Below are positions 1 through 7,855 of a stretch of 64,000 bases of DNA, one piece after another. Position 1 is the stretch's first letter. Each line of letters begins with the position of its first letter. The stretch lies in IMG/VR virus record IMGVR_UViG_3300009788_000091, positions 1 to 64,000 of that record, one strand, 5' to 3'. The translations under genes were made by a program, and so were the position numbers. Source of the stretch: a virus. The notes beneath the pieces are model-generated. The model searched no databases and was not told the DNA's origin. It saw only the letters and a program-made list of their open reading frames with translations.

Positions 1-933
1 ATCGTCTTCGTCATCATCATCTTCTGTTTCTTCGTCATCCTCATCATCATCTTCTTCAGATTCTTCGTCATCGTCCTCATCATCATCGTCATCTGAATCA
101 TCTTCATCATCATCGTCATCCGATTCGTCATCGTCATCGTCATCTTCAATTTCATCATCGTCATCACCATCTTCAATTTCATCATCATTGTCATCATCTT
201 TATATGATTCGCCTTCATGTTCAATGATTTCTAAAGCACGTGATTTCAATTTAGAAAATAATTTTTCTAATTTATCATCACTAACTTTAGGCTGAAGTTT
301 ATCAAGATTTGGCAGATTATCAAGTATCTCATCTTCATCAACTAACTCATTTGCAACTAAATTAGCTGGTTTCTTTGAGAACTTCGCTACTTCATATTTT
401 CGTTTCTTACCTTCGCCTTGCGCTTCTACAATCATTGGATAACCCTTATCCAAATCACAAATATCATCAGCGCTGTCACATTCTTCAATTTCAGAAAGTA
501 AAAGTTTATAAGCGACCATTGGCAATTTCATAACTCTGACGCCTTGATCTGGATTCTTCATATCAATTGCATTAACATAAACATCCGTCACCGGCATAAA
601 CAACCGCCAAACCTGTTGCAGTTTCTTCGACTTGTGAGTTTCATATTTTTCTTTTAATTTGAAACCATATTCCATAACCTTATCAATCTCGCCATCTTTA
701 ATCTTTGGAGAACCTACTTGAATAATTGGTCTTTTATTTTTCCAAATTGCATAACTTACAACCCGTTTATAAAGACCACCTTTTTTATAAGGTGGTAAAA
801 TCAAAATCTTATTTTTTCCGGCTTTGAACTTAAACATCTTATCTCGTAGTTTTCCACCTCCAGAAATTTGAGCCTTATCTTCCTGCGCCTGATTTTTCAA
901 TTCATCCATATTTACTGAATGTCTTTTACCCAT
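1..933 (-). CDS. gp32-like single-stranded DNA-binding protein (3' end outside window)
   Basis: The reading frame is open from the ATG at 933 to the window edge (311 codons), so the C-terminus is missing. A basic N-terminal region leads into a core with an ILILPPYKKGG segment and a YAIWKN segment. From about residue 243 almost every residue is Asp, Glu or Ser. A basic/aromatic core followed by an acidic tail is the plan of phage ssDNA-binding proteins such as T4 gp32, where the tail recruits replication and recombination partners. I see only two cysteines in the core, so the gp32 zinc site seems absent. The neighbouring UvsY-like and polymerase genes support the call. A GGAG lies 9 nt before the start. 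Identity is inferred from architecture and context. Confidence 0.6.
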   Translation of the reverse strand, partial: MGKRHSVNMDELKNQAQEDKAQISGGGKLRDKMFKFKAGKNKILILPPYKKGGLYKRVVSYAIWKNKRPIIQVGSPKIKDGEIDKVMEYGFKLKEKYETHKSKKLQQVWRLFMPVTDVYVNAIDMKNPDQGVRVMKLPMVAYKLLLSEIEECDSADDICDLDKGYPMIVEAQGEGKKRKYEVAKFSKKPANLVANELVDEDEILDNLPNLDKLQPKVSDDKLEKLFSKLKSRALEIIEHEGESYKDDDNDDEIEDGDDDDEIEDDDDDDESDDDDDEDDSDDDDDEDDDEESEEDDDEDDEETEDDDDEDD

Positions 934-935
934 TT

Positions 936-1448
936 TCAATTACTCCTTTTTTTCTTTTTTCGAATTAAATGATCCGCACTTGATGCTTTTGAACGAACAA
1001 CACCAGCATCAAGTTCTTTCCGCCGCATCAAACCTATGTTTGTTAACTGTTGCCCTTTTTGTGTAATACTATTTACCGCCGCCCAACACACACTATGTTT
1101 CCATTTCGTTTCCAAATACTGATCCACCGCTTCAACAACCATACTATGCGTTCCAATCATTGCTTTTATGTTTGCTTCAGACGGTTTCTTTTTACCTTTA
1201 AACTTCTTTCTGATTGACTTGTCAACCTTTGATTCAATGAGTTTAATACGATTTTCTGCCGTATCCATTTGTAACTCTGCGTCAGATTTTATCATACCGA
1301 TATTGAACACCAATGAACTATTTCTTGCCATCTCACTTGACAATTTTGACCTATTTAGCTTTGCATTATTTTCAAATCCTGAAATTAAATTAGAATATTT
1401 TTCTCTTAATTTTGTTGAATTTAAAATTTTATTTTTTTTCCTTCCCAT
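936..1448 (-). CDS. UvsY-like recombination mediator (putative)
   Basis: This 170-residue, basic, mostly helical protein has Lys/Arg-rich ends. The central segment (about residues 45-140) has the pattern of phage recombination mediators of the UvsY type: an IRKKFKGKKKPSE stretch, then a long helix with HSMVVEAVDQYLETKWKHS and a terminal QKGQQLTNIGLMRRKEL. UvsY loads the UvsX recombinase onto SSB-coated ssDNA. The gene lies 2 nt upstream of the SSB gene and overlaps the polymerase 3' end by 28 nt, so the three are translated together. No UvsX/RecA homologue is inside the window. The assignment rests on weak sequence resemblance plus neighbourhood; another small DNA-binding protein is possible. 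Confidence 0.4.
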   Translation of the reverse strand: MGRKKNKILNSTKLREKYSNLISGFENNAKLNRSKLSSEMARNSSLVFNIGMIKSDAELQMDTAENRIKLIESKVDKSIRKKFKGKKKPSEANIKAMIGTHSMVVEAVDQYLETKWKHSVCWAAVNSITQKGQQLTNIGLMRRKELDAGVVRSKASSADHLIRKKKKRSN

Positions 1449-4099
1449 CGATCTTTCACTCCAAAATCTATATCAAGTTTAACTTCATACTTTGTACCTT
1501 CACCCAAAATTCTAGGTAAACAAGCATTTGCATACTTCTCTACTGTTCTCATTTCAGATAAAGGACCATCCACATACAACCCATCATGTAAGGACAGTAT
1601 GATTTTCGATTTCATCTTCTTTCTTCGTAACATTTCATGAAATTTAATCTTTCCACCTAAATAATTTCCACCAGAAACAAATAATTCATTTGCATATCCT
1701 TGAATCGGAAAATTCATAGCTTGCCGATACACAGCTTCTAAATCCATTTCACGCATACGGCATTCCTGGGAATAAACACTTTGAAACCAATCAGCACATG
1801 TAAAACGCCTTTTACGACCTGTTTCTGGTAAAACTAAAAGACCATCAGTACGAGCTATTAATTTTTGATCTTCACGCCATAAATTTAATCTTTTATATTT
1901 ATCAAAATAAATTTGGATCATGTCTTCAACTTCTTCAGTCTCACGATTGAATTCTTCTGCAATACTATAAGCAGTTTTACCATAATTCAATCCAAACCCA
2001 ATAGTCTTTGCCATGACTCGCAATTCTTCATATTCAGCTGTCAAATGAATTTTCTTTTTAATCTGTTTTCTATTCCCTGATATTTTCCAATCATCAGGTG
2101 GTTCATAATTTCGAATCGATATAAATTTCTTCTCAGTCATATTTTCAGGCAATATTCCCAACCGAGTACCAAACATAACAATATTTCTAGAATGGATATC
2201 CACATCATTACGAATCTCTTTAATCATAACTAAATCTTTAGAAAGAAAAGCTACAACTCTCATTTCTAACTGTTTAAAATCGATGATTCCAATTACATTC
2301 TTTTTACTACTTGGAATAAATATTTGCCGCAAATTAATATCATATTTAGGATTTGGCCTGGGAATTTGATGTAGTGCTGGGTCTGAAATGGAAAGTCTAC
2401 CTGTTCTTGGCGTATGGATATTTGATGAACAATGAACAAAATTATTACTATCAGTCCAACTTAACATCCCGCCTTTGCCATCGTTGCCATCCATATAAGT
2501 TGATTTCATTTTAGACAAAGTTCGCATTTCTAAAATTAATAATGGCATCTTTTGATATTTCTTAAATTGTAAAAGTTTTTTCAATGAATCTTCATCAGTT
2601 GACCATAAACCAGTAGGTGTTTGTTTCCCACGTCTATTTCCAAAAGCGCCTTGACCTTCTAAATAATCAGCTAATTGAGTTGGGCTGGCTGGATTAAAAT
2701 CTTTATTTTTGGCAATCTTTTTTGTTTCTTTTACAATGTCTGCGATTTCGAATTGGAACTTCTTAGACATTTTAAGAAGCATTTGAACATCTAATTTCAT
2801 ACCGTGATATTCTATATCAGCCATTACATTAACTAATTTCATTTGTTGTTTATAAAAAAGATCGACCATTCCTTCTTTTTCCAACAATTTTTTTAAAATT
2901 GGTTTTAGCCTCCGAGTACCATCCGCATCTTTCGAAGCATATAAAGCAAGATCTAACGGTGGAATAAATAAATAAGATTTTTTTCTAGCTTTACTTTTAT
3001 TGACATAAATCCAGTTTCCTTTCTCGTAATTAGAATCTTCAATATCATACCATTCAAGACAGAAAGTTAAATTATGTGGCTTGTTTTCATCAATTAAAGA
3101 ATGGGCAATACAAGTATCAAAAGTAAAATTAGAAACTGGAAAACCTGCGGCTCTAGCAAAATTAACATCAAACTTTCCATTATGAGCACTTTTCTTTGCT
3201 TTAGATTTAAAAATCAATTTCATATGTGCTTTCAGTTCTTTTTCGTATTTACTTATAAATGTATTGATCTTTTTGATTTGGTCCAAATTTTTATTAATAT
3301 CTTTTCTAGATCTTCCTTGTTTCTCCATTACTTTTTTAATTTTATCAATATGTTCTTTTGCATATAGATGATGTGGAATAACATAAACCAAACCGGGCTT
3401 CTCACAAAAAACTGACATAATAATTGAATGTTGAAAAAATTTCAATCCAGTTGTCTCAAAGTCGAAAGTAAATGATTTCACATTCATTAATTTCTTTGTG
3501 ACTTTTTTCAAATGATCTAATGTTGTTACAAATTCATATTTTAATTTTTTTCGCTTAGGTATAATTCCTTTTTTTACATAATCTCTCGCACGTTTCAAAT
3601 CATGAATAACTAAATCATCAAATTCCCATTTATGTAAACAACCAGATGGACTATAAGTTGCAATAATCTTTGTTTTAAAATTACGATCAGCTATTTCAAA
3701 ATCTTCAAAAAAACCTCTATTATCCCCGATATTTTTTTCACCAATAAATGTTTCAAGAGCATTATCACCCATTGCCACAATAATTTTTGGTTTAACTCTT
3801 AAAACTTCTTTCATAATATGTTTTTGACAAGCCTTTACATGAATTGCTTTTGGCTTTTTATATTTCGGAGCGCACTTTAAAGCATGACTTAAAAACACAT
3901 TTCTTCGTTTTAATCCAGCTCGTTTCAATAAATATGAAAGTTTCTTACCAACATCCCCACTAAAAGGTTCACCTGATTCATCTTCACTATGACCTGGTGA
4001 TGCTCCAACAATCATAATATCGGCTTCATCATTGCCTACACCGGCCATACAATTCGTATAAGCATTAAAATGTAATTCACAATCAGTACACTTTTTCAT
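1421..4099 (-). CDS. Family A DNA polymerase with N-terminal UDG domain and 3'-5' exonuclease
   Basis: The protein has 892 residues. Residues 1-175 form a family 4-like uracil-DNA glycosylase domain: four cluster-type cysteines (C4, C7, C76, C91), motif VGASPGHSED (31-40) and an SPS motif near 150 in place of the usual HPS. Residues 190-400 are a proofreading exonuclease with DFE (213-215), N307/D311 and YxxxD (387-391) intact. Residues 420-892 are the polymerase: TGRLS...P..HQIP (566-580), motif A DFKQLEMR (D607), motif B R694-K698-YG (706-707), and motif C H838-D839-G840. Motif C is HDG rather than the usual HDE. This is probably the replicative polymerase. A UDG-like domain on a family A phage polymerase is known from SPO1. 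Whether the UDG part excises or only senses uracil cannot be told. Confidence 0.93.
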   Translation of the reverse strand: MKKCTDCELHFNAYTNCMAGVGNDEADIMIVGASPGHSEDESGEPFSGDVGKKLSYLLKRAGLKRRNVFLSHALKCAPKYKKPKAIHVKACQKHIMKEVLRVKPKIIVAMGDNALETFIGEKNIGDNRGFFEDFEIADRNFKTKIIATYSPSGCLHKWEFDDLVIHDLKRARDYVKKGIIPKRKKLKYEFVTTLDHLKKVTKKLMNVKSFTFDFETTGLKFFQHSIIMSVFCEKPGLVYVIPHHLYAKEHIDKIKKVMEKQGRSRKDINKNLDQIKKINTFISKYEKELKAHMKLIFKSKAKKSAHNGKFDVNFARAAGFPVSNFTFDTCIAHSLIDENKPHNLTFCLEWYDIEDSNYEKGNWIYVNKSKARKKSYLFIPPLDLALYASKDADGTRRLKPILKKLLEKEGMVDLFYKQQMKLVNVMADIEYHGMKLDVQMLLKMSKKFQFEIADIVKETKKIAKNKDFNPASPTQLADYLEGQGAFGNRRGKQTPTGLWSTDEDSLKKLLQFKKYQKMPLLILEMRTLSKMKSTYMDGNDGKGGMLSWTDSNNFVHCSSNIHTPRTGRLSISDPALHQIPRPNPKYDINLRQIFIPSSKKNVIGIIDFKQLEMRVVAFLSKDLVMIKEIRNDVDIHSRNIVMFGTRLGILPENMTEKKFISIRNYEPPDDWKISGNRKQIKKKIHLTAEYEELRVMAKTIGFGLNYGKTAYSIAEEFNRETEEVEDMIQIYFDKYKRLNLWREDQKLIARTDGLLVLPETGRKRRFTCADWFQSVYSQECRMREMDLEAVYRQAMNFPIQGYANELFVSGGNYLGGKIKFHEMLRRKKMKSKIILSLHDGLYVDGPLSEMRTVEKYANACLPRILGEGTKYEVKLDIDFGVKDRWEGKKIKF

Positions 4100-4356
4100 T
4101 TTTTGTAACTGCCTCTAGCTTTTGACATAGTGTCAAAATCAACAAATTCCCTTGATCGCTTTCTAGCAATACGTTCTCTTTTATCCAAACTTTTTTTTAT
4201 AAATTTAACAGCACGTTGCAATGCTTGTTCTTTTGTCTCTGTTTGACTCACATCGGTACTATATGAAAGATGCAAATCATATGATTCATAATCACCAATA
4301 TTTATTTTCAACCCTTCTGAATACATAACGCGATCACGTTGTTCTAGTTTTTTCAT
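4096..4356 (-). CDS. Small protein of unknown function in the replication operon
   Basis: The product has 86 residues, with an N-terminal half rich in beta-type residues (LKINIGDYESYDLHLSYS) and a basic helical C-terminal half (RAVKFIKKSLDKRERIARKRSRE). I do not recognise the family by name. The stop overlaps the polymerase start in an ATGA arrangement, and its start lies 23 nt inside the 3' end of the primase-helicase gene. It is therefore translationally coupled on both sides and probably serves replication or recombination. No cysteines, membrane segments or enzyme motifs are visible. Confidence 0.7.
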   Translation of the reverse strand: MKKLEQRDRVMYSEGLKINIGDYESYDLHLSYSTDVSQTETKEQALQRAVKFIKKSLDKRERIARKRSREFVDFDTMSKARGSYKK

Positions 4357-6160
4357 AATTCCTCCGCTGATTTTTCTTTTTCTTTTTTAATTTTTCAATT
4401 TGTAACGCTTTTGAAAAAAAGCTACCAGTTTCATGAAACATTGATCGTTGACCTTCATACGCAATTAAAGCTTTTCCGCCATCTCCCCATCGTCCAGCAA
4501 TTTTTACTTGAACTAAATCTTCAAAATGACCCTGTTTTACTTCATCATCTTCACAAATATCATTTTCATCTTCTTTCAAATCTCGATGAAGCATAATTGC
4601 AATATCCGCATCCTGCCAAATAGAACTTGAATCTTTAAAATCATCTGTATCCATAGCCCTATGCCCAATTTTTCTAGGATGAACAACTAAAACAAAAACA
4701 ATATTTAAAGTTTCAGCCAACAATTTAAACCGTCTGGTAATATTACCCACTTCAGAAGTCACATTTTCATTTCGAACTAAAAAATGTAAATTATCAAAAA
4801 CAACAAATTTTATTCCATACCGTTTAACTGCATTTTTTATATCATCACAAACATTGTCTAAATCTAATTTATCTTGAACTGGGTATCCAAAATAAACATT
4901 GTCTTTTGTCTGGTCATTTGCAAAAAATAATTGCTCCTCGGTGATTTCTTCTGGTTTAGTAAAATCAAAATTTTTATAAGCAATAACTTTTTCACCAAGC
5001 CGTTTTCCACGCATCTCACAACAATAAAGCAAAGTAGGAACATCTTCTTTTGATAAAGAAAGCATCCAGTTTAAAACAAAAGTAGTTTTCCCAATCTTCG
5101 GGGGGGAACTTACAATAACTAAGTAACCCTTTTTTGCACCGCCCATGATTTTATTAACTCTTGACCAAGGAGTTTCAAAACCGTAAATCTCATCTTCATC
5201 CGCTAAAAATAAATCGCTATGAATTTCTTTCAATGTGTCTTTCAAAGACATAATATTTCTAACTTCAAATCGTCTAGCGAGTTGTTTAAGTTTCAAAAAA
5301 TCTTTTAAACTATAATTTTCTTCATGTTTTTCATCATTCCAAAAATATTTATTTACATCTTTAATACTTTTCGGTAATTCAATATTAAAACAACGGTCTA
5401 ATCCCAATCGTTCAGCAATTTTTTTTGCTCCTGCTTGGCCATCAACATCAGAATCAAACACTAAATATATTTTTTTAAATCGTTCAAGCCGTTCATACCA
5501 TTCCTGTTTGAATGAACCAGCTCCCGCTGTAACAGAAACAACATTTTTGATTCCAGAATTATAAAGTGAAACACAATCTAATTCAGCTTCCGTGATGAAA
5601 ATCTCTTTGTGTTCTTTATCGCTTATAATTTCATCATGAAATAATGATGTTTCACCACCTTTAATTCTTCTCCATTTCCATTTTTTATCTTCAAATTTGA
5701 TAGCTCGAAATTTAATATTTACAAGCTGGCCATTTCTCCAAAATGGGATTGAAACAAATTCATAACCAGATTTTTTATTTGAACCCAATTGAAAATGATT
5801 AATAGTCTTTTTTTCAAAACCACGTTCTTTCATTAAATAAGAAAGACATTTTCTTTCTTTCTCGTAAATAAACCGATGATATTTTTCTGCTAAGGTCTGA
5901 TCAATCTTAACAGCTTTCTTTTGTTTTCTTTTTGATGTTTTTAAATTTAATTCAGTAACCGAACGCCCTTCAATCTCTTTCTTAAATGTCCTTAATTTTT
6001 TTCCTTTTCGATCACAATTAAAACAATGCCAAGACCCGGTTTCAATATGGATTCCCAGTCGTTCTGTATTATCCGGGCAAAAAAGACAATTCATCACATA
6101 ATTGTCACCTGATTTTCGGAATTTAATTTTCTTTGATTTTAAATATTCTTTAATAGTCAC
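4334..6160 (-). CDS. T7 gp4-like bifunctional primase-helicase
   Basis: The protein has 608 residues. It starts with a zinc-binding module (C25, C28, C46, C49), as in DnaG/T7 gp4 primases that use it to read template initiation sites. A TOPRIM core follows, with E191 (ITEAELD) and the D236/D238 pair (VFDSDVDG). The C-terminal half is a DnaB-type helicase with Walker A SPPKIGKT (352-359), Walker B VVFDNLHFL (D456) and a downstream LVVHPRK switch motif. It would form a ring on the lagging strand, unwinding DNA and making primers. The start is a GTG that overlaps the TGA of the upstream gene with no strong ribosome binding site, suggesting translational coupling. Length and domain order match the family. 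Confidence 0.95.
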   Translation of the reverse strand: MTIKEYLKSKKIKFRKSGDNYVMNCLFCPDNTERLGIHIETGSWHCFNCDRKGKKLRTFKKEIEGRSVTELNLKTSKRKQKKAVKIDQTLAEKYHRFIYEKERKCLSYLMKERGFEKKTINHFQLGSNKKSGYEFVSIPFWRNGQLVNIKFRAIKFEDKKWKWRRIKGGETSLFHDEIISDKEHKEIFITEAELDCVSLYNSGIKNVVSVTAGAGSFKQEWYERLERFKKIYLVFDSDVDGQAGAKKIAERLGLDRCFNIELPKSIKDVNKYFWNDEKHEENYSLKDFLKLKQLARRFEVRNIMSLKDTLKEIHSDLFLADEDEIYGFETPWSRVNKIMGGAKKGYLVIVSSPPKIGKTTFVLNWMLSLSKEDVPTLLYCCEMRGKRLGEKVIAYKNFDFTKPEEITEEQLFFANDQTKDNVYFGYPVQDKLDLDNVCDDIKNAVKRYGIKFVVFDNLHFLVRNENVTSEVGNITRRFKLLAETLNIVFVLVVHPRKIGHRAMDTDDFKDSSSIWQDADIAIMLHRDLKEDENDICEDDEVKQGHFEDLVQVKIAGRWGDGGKALIAYEGQRSMFHETGSFFSKALQIEKLKKKKKNQRRNYEKTRTT

Positions 6161-6789
6161 TTTTTTGTTATCTTTTCAAGATGAACGTTTACCCAATTTT
6201 TAATTTTCCCTCGTCTAACCATTTGTAATTTTTTAACGTAAATTGTTTGTCTTAAATTAGCAACACCATCATAAACTTTTTTCGCTGCAAATTGGTATTT
6301 TACATTATTAGATAATGCCATATCTAATTCATCTTGTGGAATAGTGACCTTAATTTCAAAAGCGTCTTCAATTGGGTCACGATCTTCTATATGATTTAAC
6401 AAACGGTCTTCCGCACCGCTACTACACAAATGAGAAACACTTGGAAACGAACCTTTACCTTTATTAGTCCAATTAAGTCCCTCAATTTGAGCATTCAAAA
6501 AAGCCTTAAAATTTTTTACATTATGTCTGTCCATTATAGCAATAGATTTTTTGAAATGGGCGATGTTTTTTGCTGTTGGTAGAATATCGATAATTGATTT
6601 ATTTTTATAAAAAGATTTTTTTAATTTATTATAAAGATTAATTAATTGAATTACTTTAACATCAATTTCATTTTTTTGTTTTCTTTTACGTTTATTTTTC
6701 TTTTTATCAATTAATTCAAGCGTTAAATTAACAATGATTTTTCCATCAATTGTTTTTGAAACAGATTGTTTTTTTAAAATTAAATTCAA
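6157..6789 (-). CDS. Basic protein of unknown function upstream of the primase-helicase
   Basis: The product has 210 residues and is strongly basic in residues 25-70, with a Lys/Arg run followed by a helical IDVKVIQLINLYNKLKKSFYKNK segment. The C-terminal third has mixed beta character. I do not recognise a family. Its stop overlaps the GTG of the primase-helicase gene, so a role at the fork (helicase loader or accessory factor) is a contextual guess only. The start appears to be TTG, four bases after a GGGGGG run that can act as ribosome binding site; the next in-frame ATG is far inside the protein. Confidence 0.65.
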   Translation of the reverse strand: MNLILKKQSVSKTIDGKIIVNLTLELIDKKKNKRKRKQKNEIDVKVIQLINLYNKLKKSFYKNKSIIDILPTAKNIAHFKKSIAIMDRHNVKNFKAFLNAQIEGLNWTNKGKGSFPSVSHLCSSGAEDRLLNHIEDRDPIEDAFEIKVTIPQDELDMALSNNVKYQFAAKKVYDGVANLRQTIYVKKLQMVRRGKIKNWVNVHLEKITKK

Positions 6790-6839
6790 AATCCCCCCAA
6801 AATTTTTTCAATTTCATTTTCATTTTCTTCCTATCGATT

Positions 6840-6875
6840 TATATTGACTTCAAAAATTAATCTGAAGCCAATATA
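6840..6875. terminator. 13-bp inverted repeat between replication genes
   Basis: Two 13-base arms, TATATTGACTTCA (6840-6852) and TGAAGCCAATATA (6863-6875), pair with one mismatch around a 10-base loop. It lies in the 115-bp gap after the acidic zinc-ribbon gene and before the next minus-strand gene. No T-run follows on either strand, so an ordinary intrinsic terminator is doubtful. It could be an attenuator, an mRNA-processing hairpin or an operator. Confidence 0.4.
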
Positions 6876-6904
6876 AATGATAAGAGAGAACAGTTTAAGG
6901 GAAC

Positions 6905-7855
6905 TTAGTTCTTCTTTTTCTTCTTCTTTTTAGATTTTTTATCTTTCGATTTTACCAATTTTTTTACAATCCAAGATGTAAGTGCTTTTGAATCACCAAT
7001 ACCAATTGGGCGGCTTGATCCTAAAATTCCTGCAATCATTAATTTCTCAGCATATTTTAATTTATTAAGCCTTTTTGGTTTCTTTCTTAAACTAGGTATC
7101 AATTTTTCTAATTCAGCACGACGTTTTTCTTTTTCTTCTTTCTTTTTAGCAGACTTACTTTTTTTCTTTTTTTGTTTTGCTTGTTTTTTAGCTTCACCTA
7201 AAGGCTCATCTTCTTCATCATCTTCAAAATCACCATCTTCGTCATCATCCGATTCTTCTTCACCATCAGATTCTTCATCATCATCTGAATCATCATCTTC
7301 TGATTCTTCGTCGTCACCTTCTTCATCCTCATCGTCATCTTCTTCATCATCGTCTTCATCAGAATCATCCTGATTTTCTTTCTCATCTTCTTCGTCATCT
7401 TCGGATTCATCATCTTCCACATTATCATCAGAATCTTCGTCGGAATCATCATCATCTGAATCATCATCATCTGAATCATCATCATCTGAATCATCATCAT
7501 CTGAATCATCATCTGATTCTTCTTCATCTGAATCTTCTTTATCATCGGATTCTTCTTCATCATCAGAATCTTCTTCAACTTCTTCTTCATCTTCTTTTAA
7601 ATTTAATCCACAATATGGGCAATTATCAAATTCATGACAAACATTCGAACCGCATCGCGGACAACCGCCCCATTCTTCCGAATCTTCACCCAAACTTTTA
7701 ATTGTCTCACTAATTTTGCCTTTTAAAACGGCAAGAGATAAACCTTGTTGTGAAATTTGTAATATAAACTCTGCAAGATTAAAATTATCACCTTTACCAA
7801 CTTTAATTTTATGAATTTTACAAAATGCTTTTAATCCTTTAAATTCATCAGTCAT
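6905..7855 (-). CDS. Zinc-ribbon protein with long Asp/Glu/Ser tract and Lys-rich tail
   Basis: The protein has 316 residues in three zones. Residues 1-85 are a globular region ending in a zinc ribbon (CPRCG...C...CPYCG). Residues 86-222 are a low-complexity acidic tract dominated by Asp, Glu and Ser. Residues 223-316 are very basic and end in a run of Lys. I do not recognise the family. Acidic tracts in phage replication proteins often imitate DNA or dock onto basic surfaces, and the Lys-rich tail could bind DNA; both statements are inference. It starts in an ATGA overlap with the stop of the UvsW-like helicase gene, so it is expressed with recombination genes. Confidence 0.75.
   Translation of the reverse strand: MTDEFKGLKAFCKIHKIKVGKGDNFNLAEFILQISQQGLSLAVLKGKISETIKSLGEDSEEWGGCPRCGSNVCHEFDNCPYCGLNLKEDEEEVEEDSDDEEESDDKEDSDEEESDDDSDDDDSDDDDSDDDDSDDDDSDEDSDDNVEDDESEDDEEDEKENQDDSDEDDDEEDDDEDEEGDDEESEDDDSDDDEESDGEEESDDDEDGDFEDDEEDEPLGEAKKQAKQKKKKSKSAKKKEEKEKRRAELEKLIPSLRKKPKRLNKLKYAEKLMIAGILGSSRPIGIGDSKALTSWIVKKLVKSKDKKSKKKKKKKN
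7443..7514 (-). repeat. 15-bp coding microsatellite in the acidic tract
   Basis: The plus-strand unit GAATCATCATCATCT is repeated four times exactly (7443-7502), followed by a 12-bp partial copy. On the coding strand each unit encodes a five-residue Asp-rich block with one Ser. Identical tandem codons favour slippage, so the acidic tract length is probably variable between relatives. Confidence 0.9.

Noticed and set aside
1168-1482. Plus-strand open frame opposite the UvsY-like gene
   Set aside because: Hydrophobic Phe/Leu-rich shadow of Lys/Glu/Asn codons; no ribosome binding site and no matching neighbours on that strand.
7198-7590. Met/Lys-rich open frame on the minus strand inside the acidic protein
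   Set aside because: It is the shifted-frame reading of GAT/GAA repeats (ATG/AAA/AAG codons) and has no independent support.
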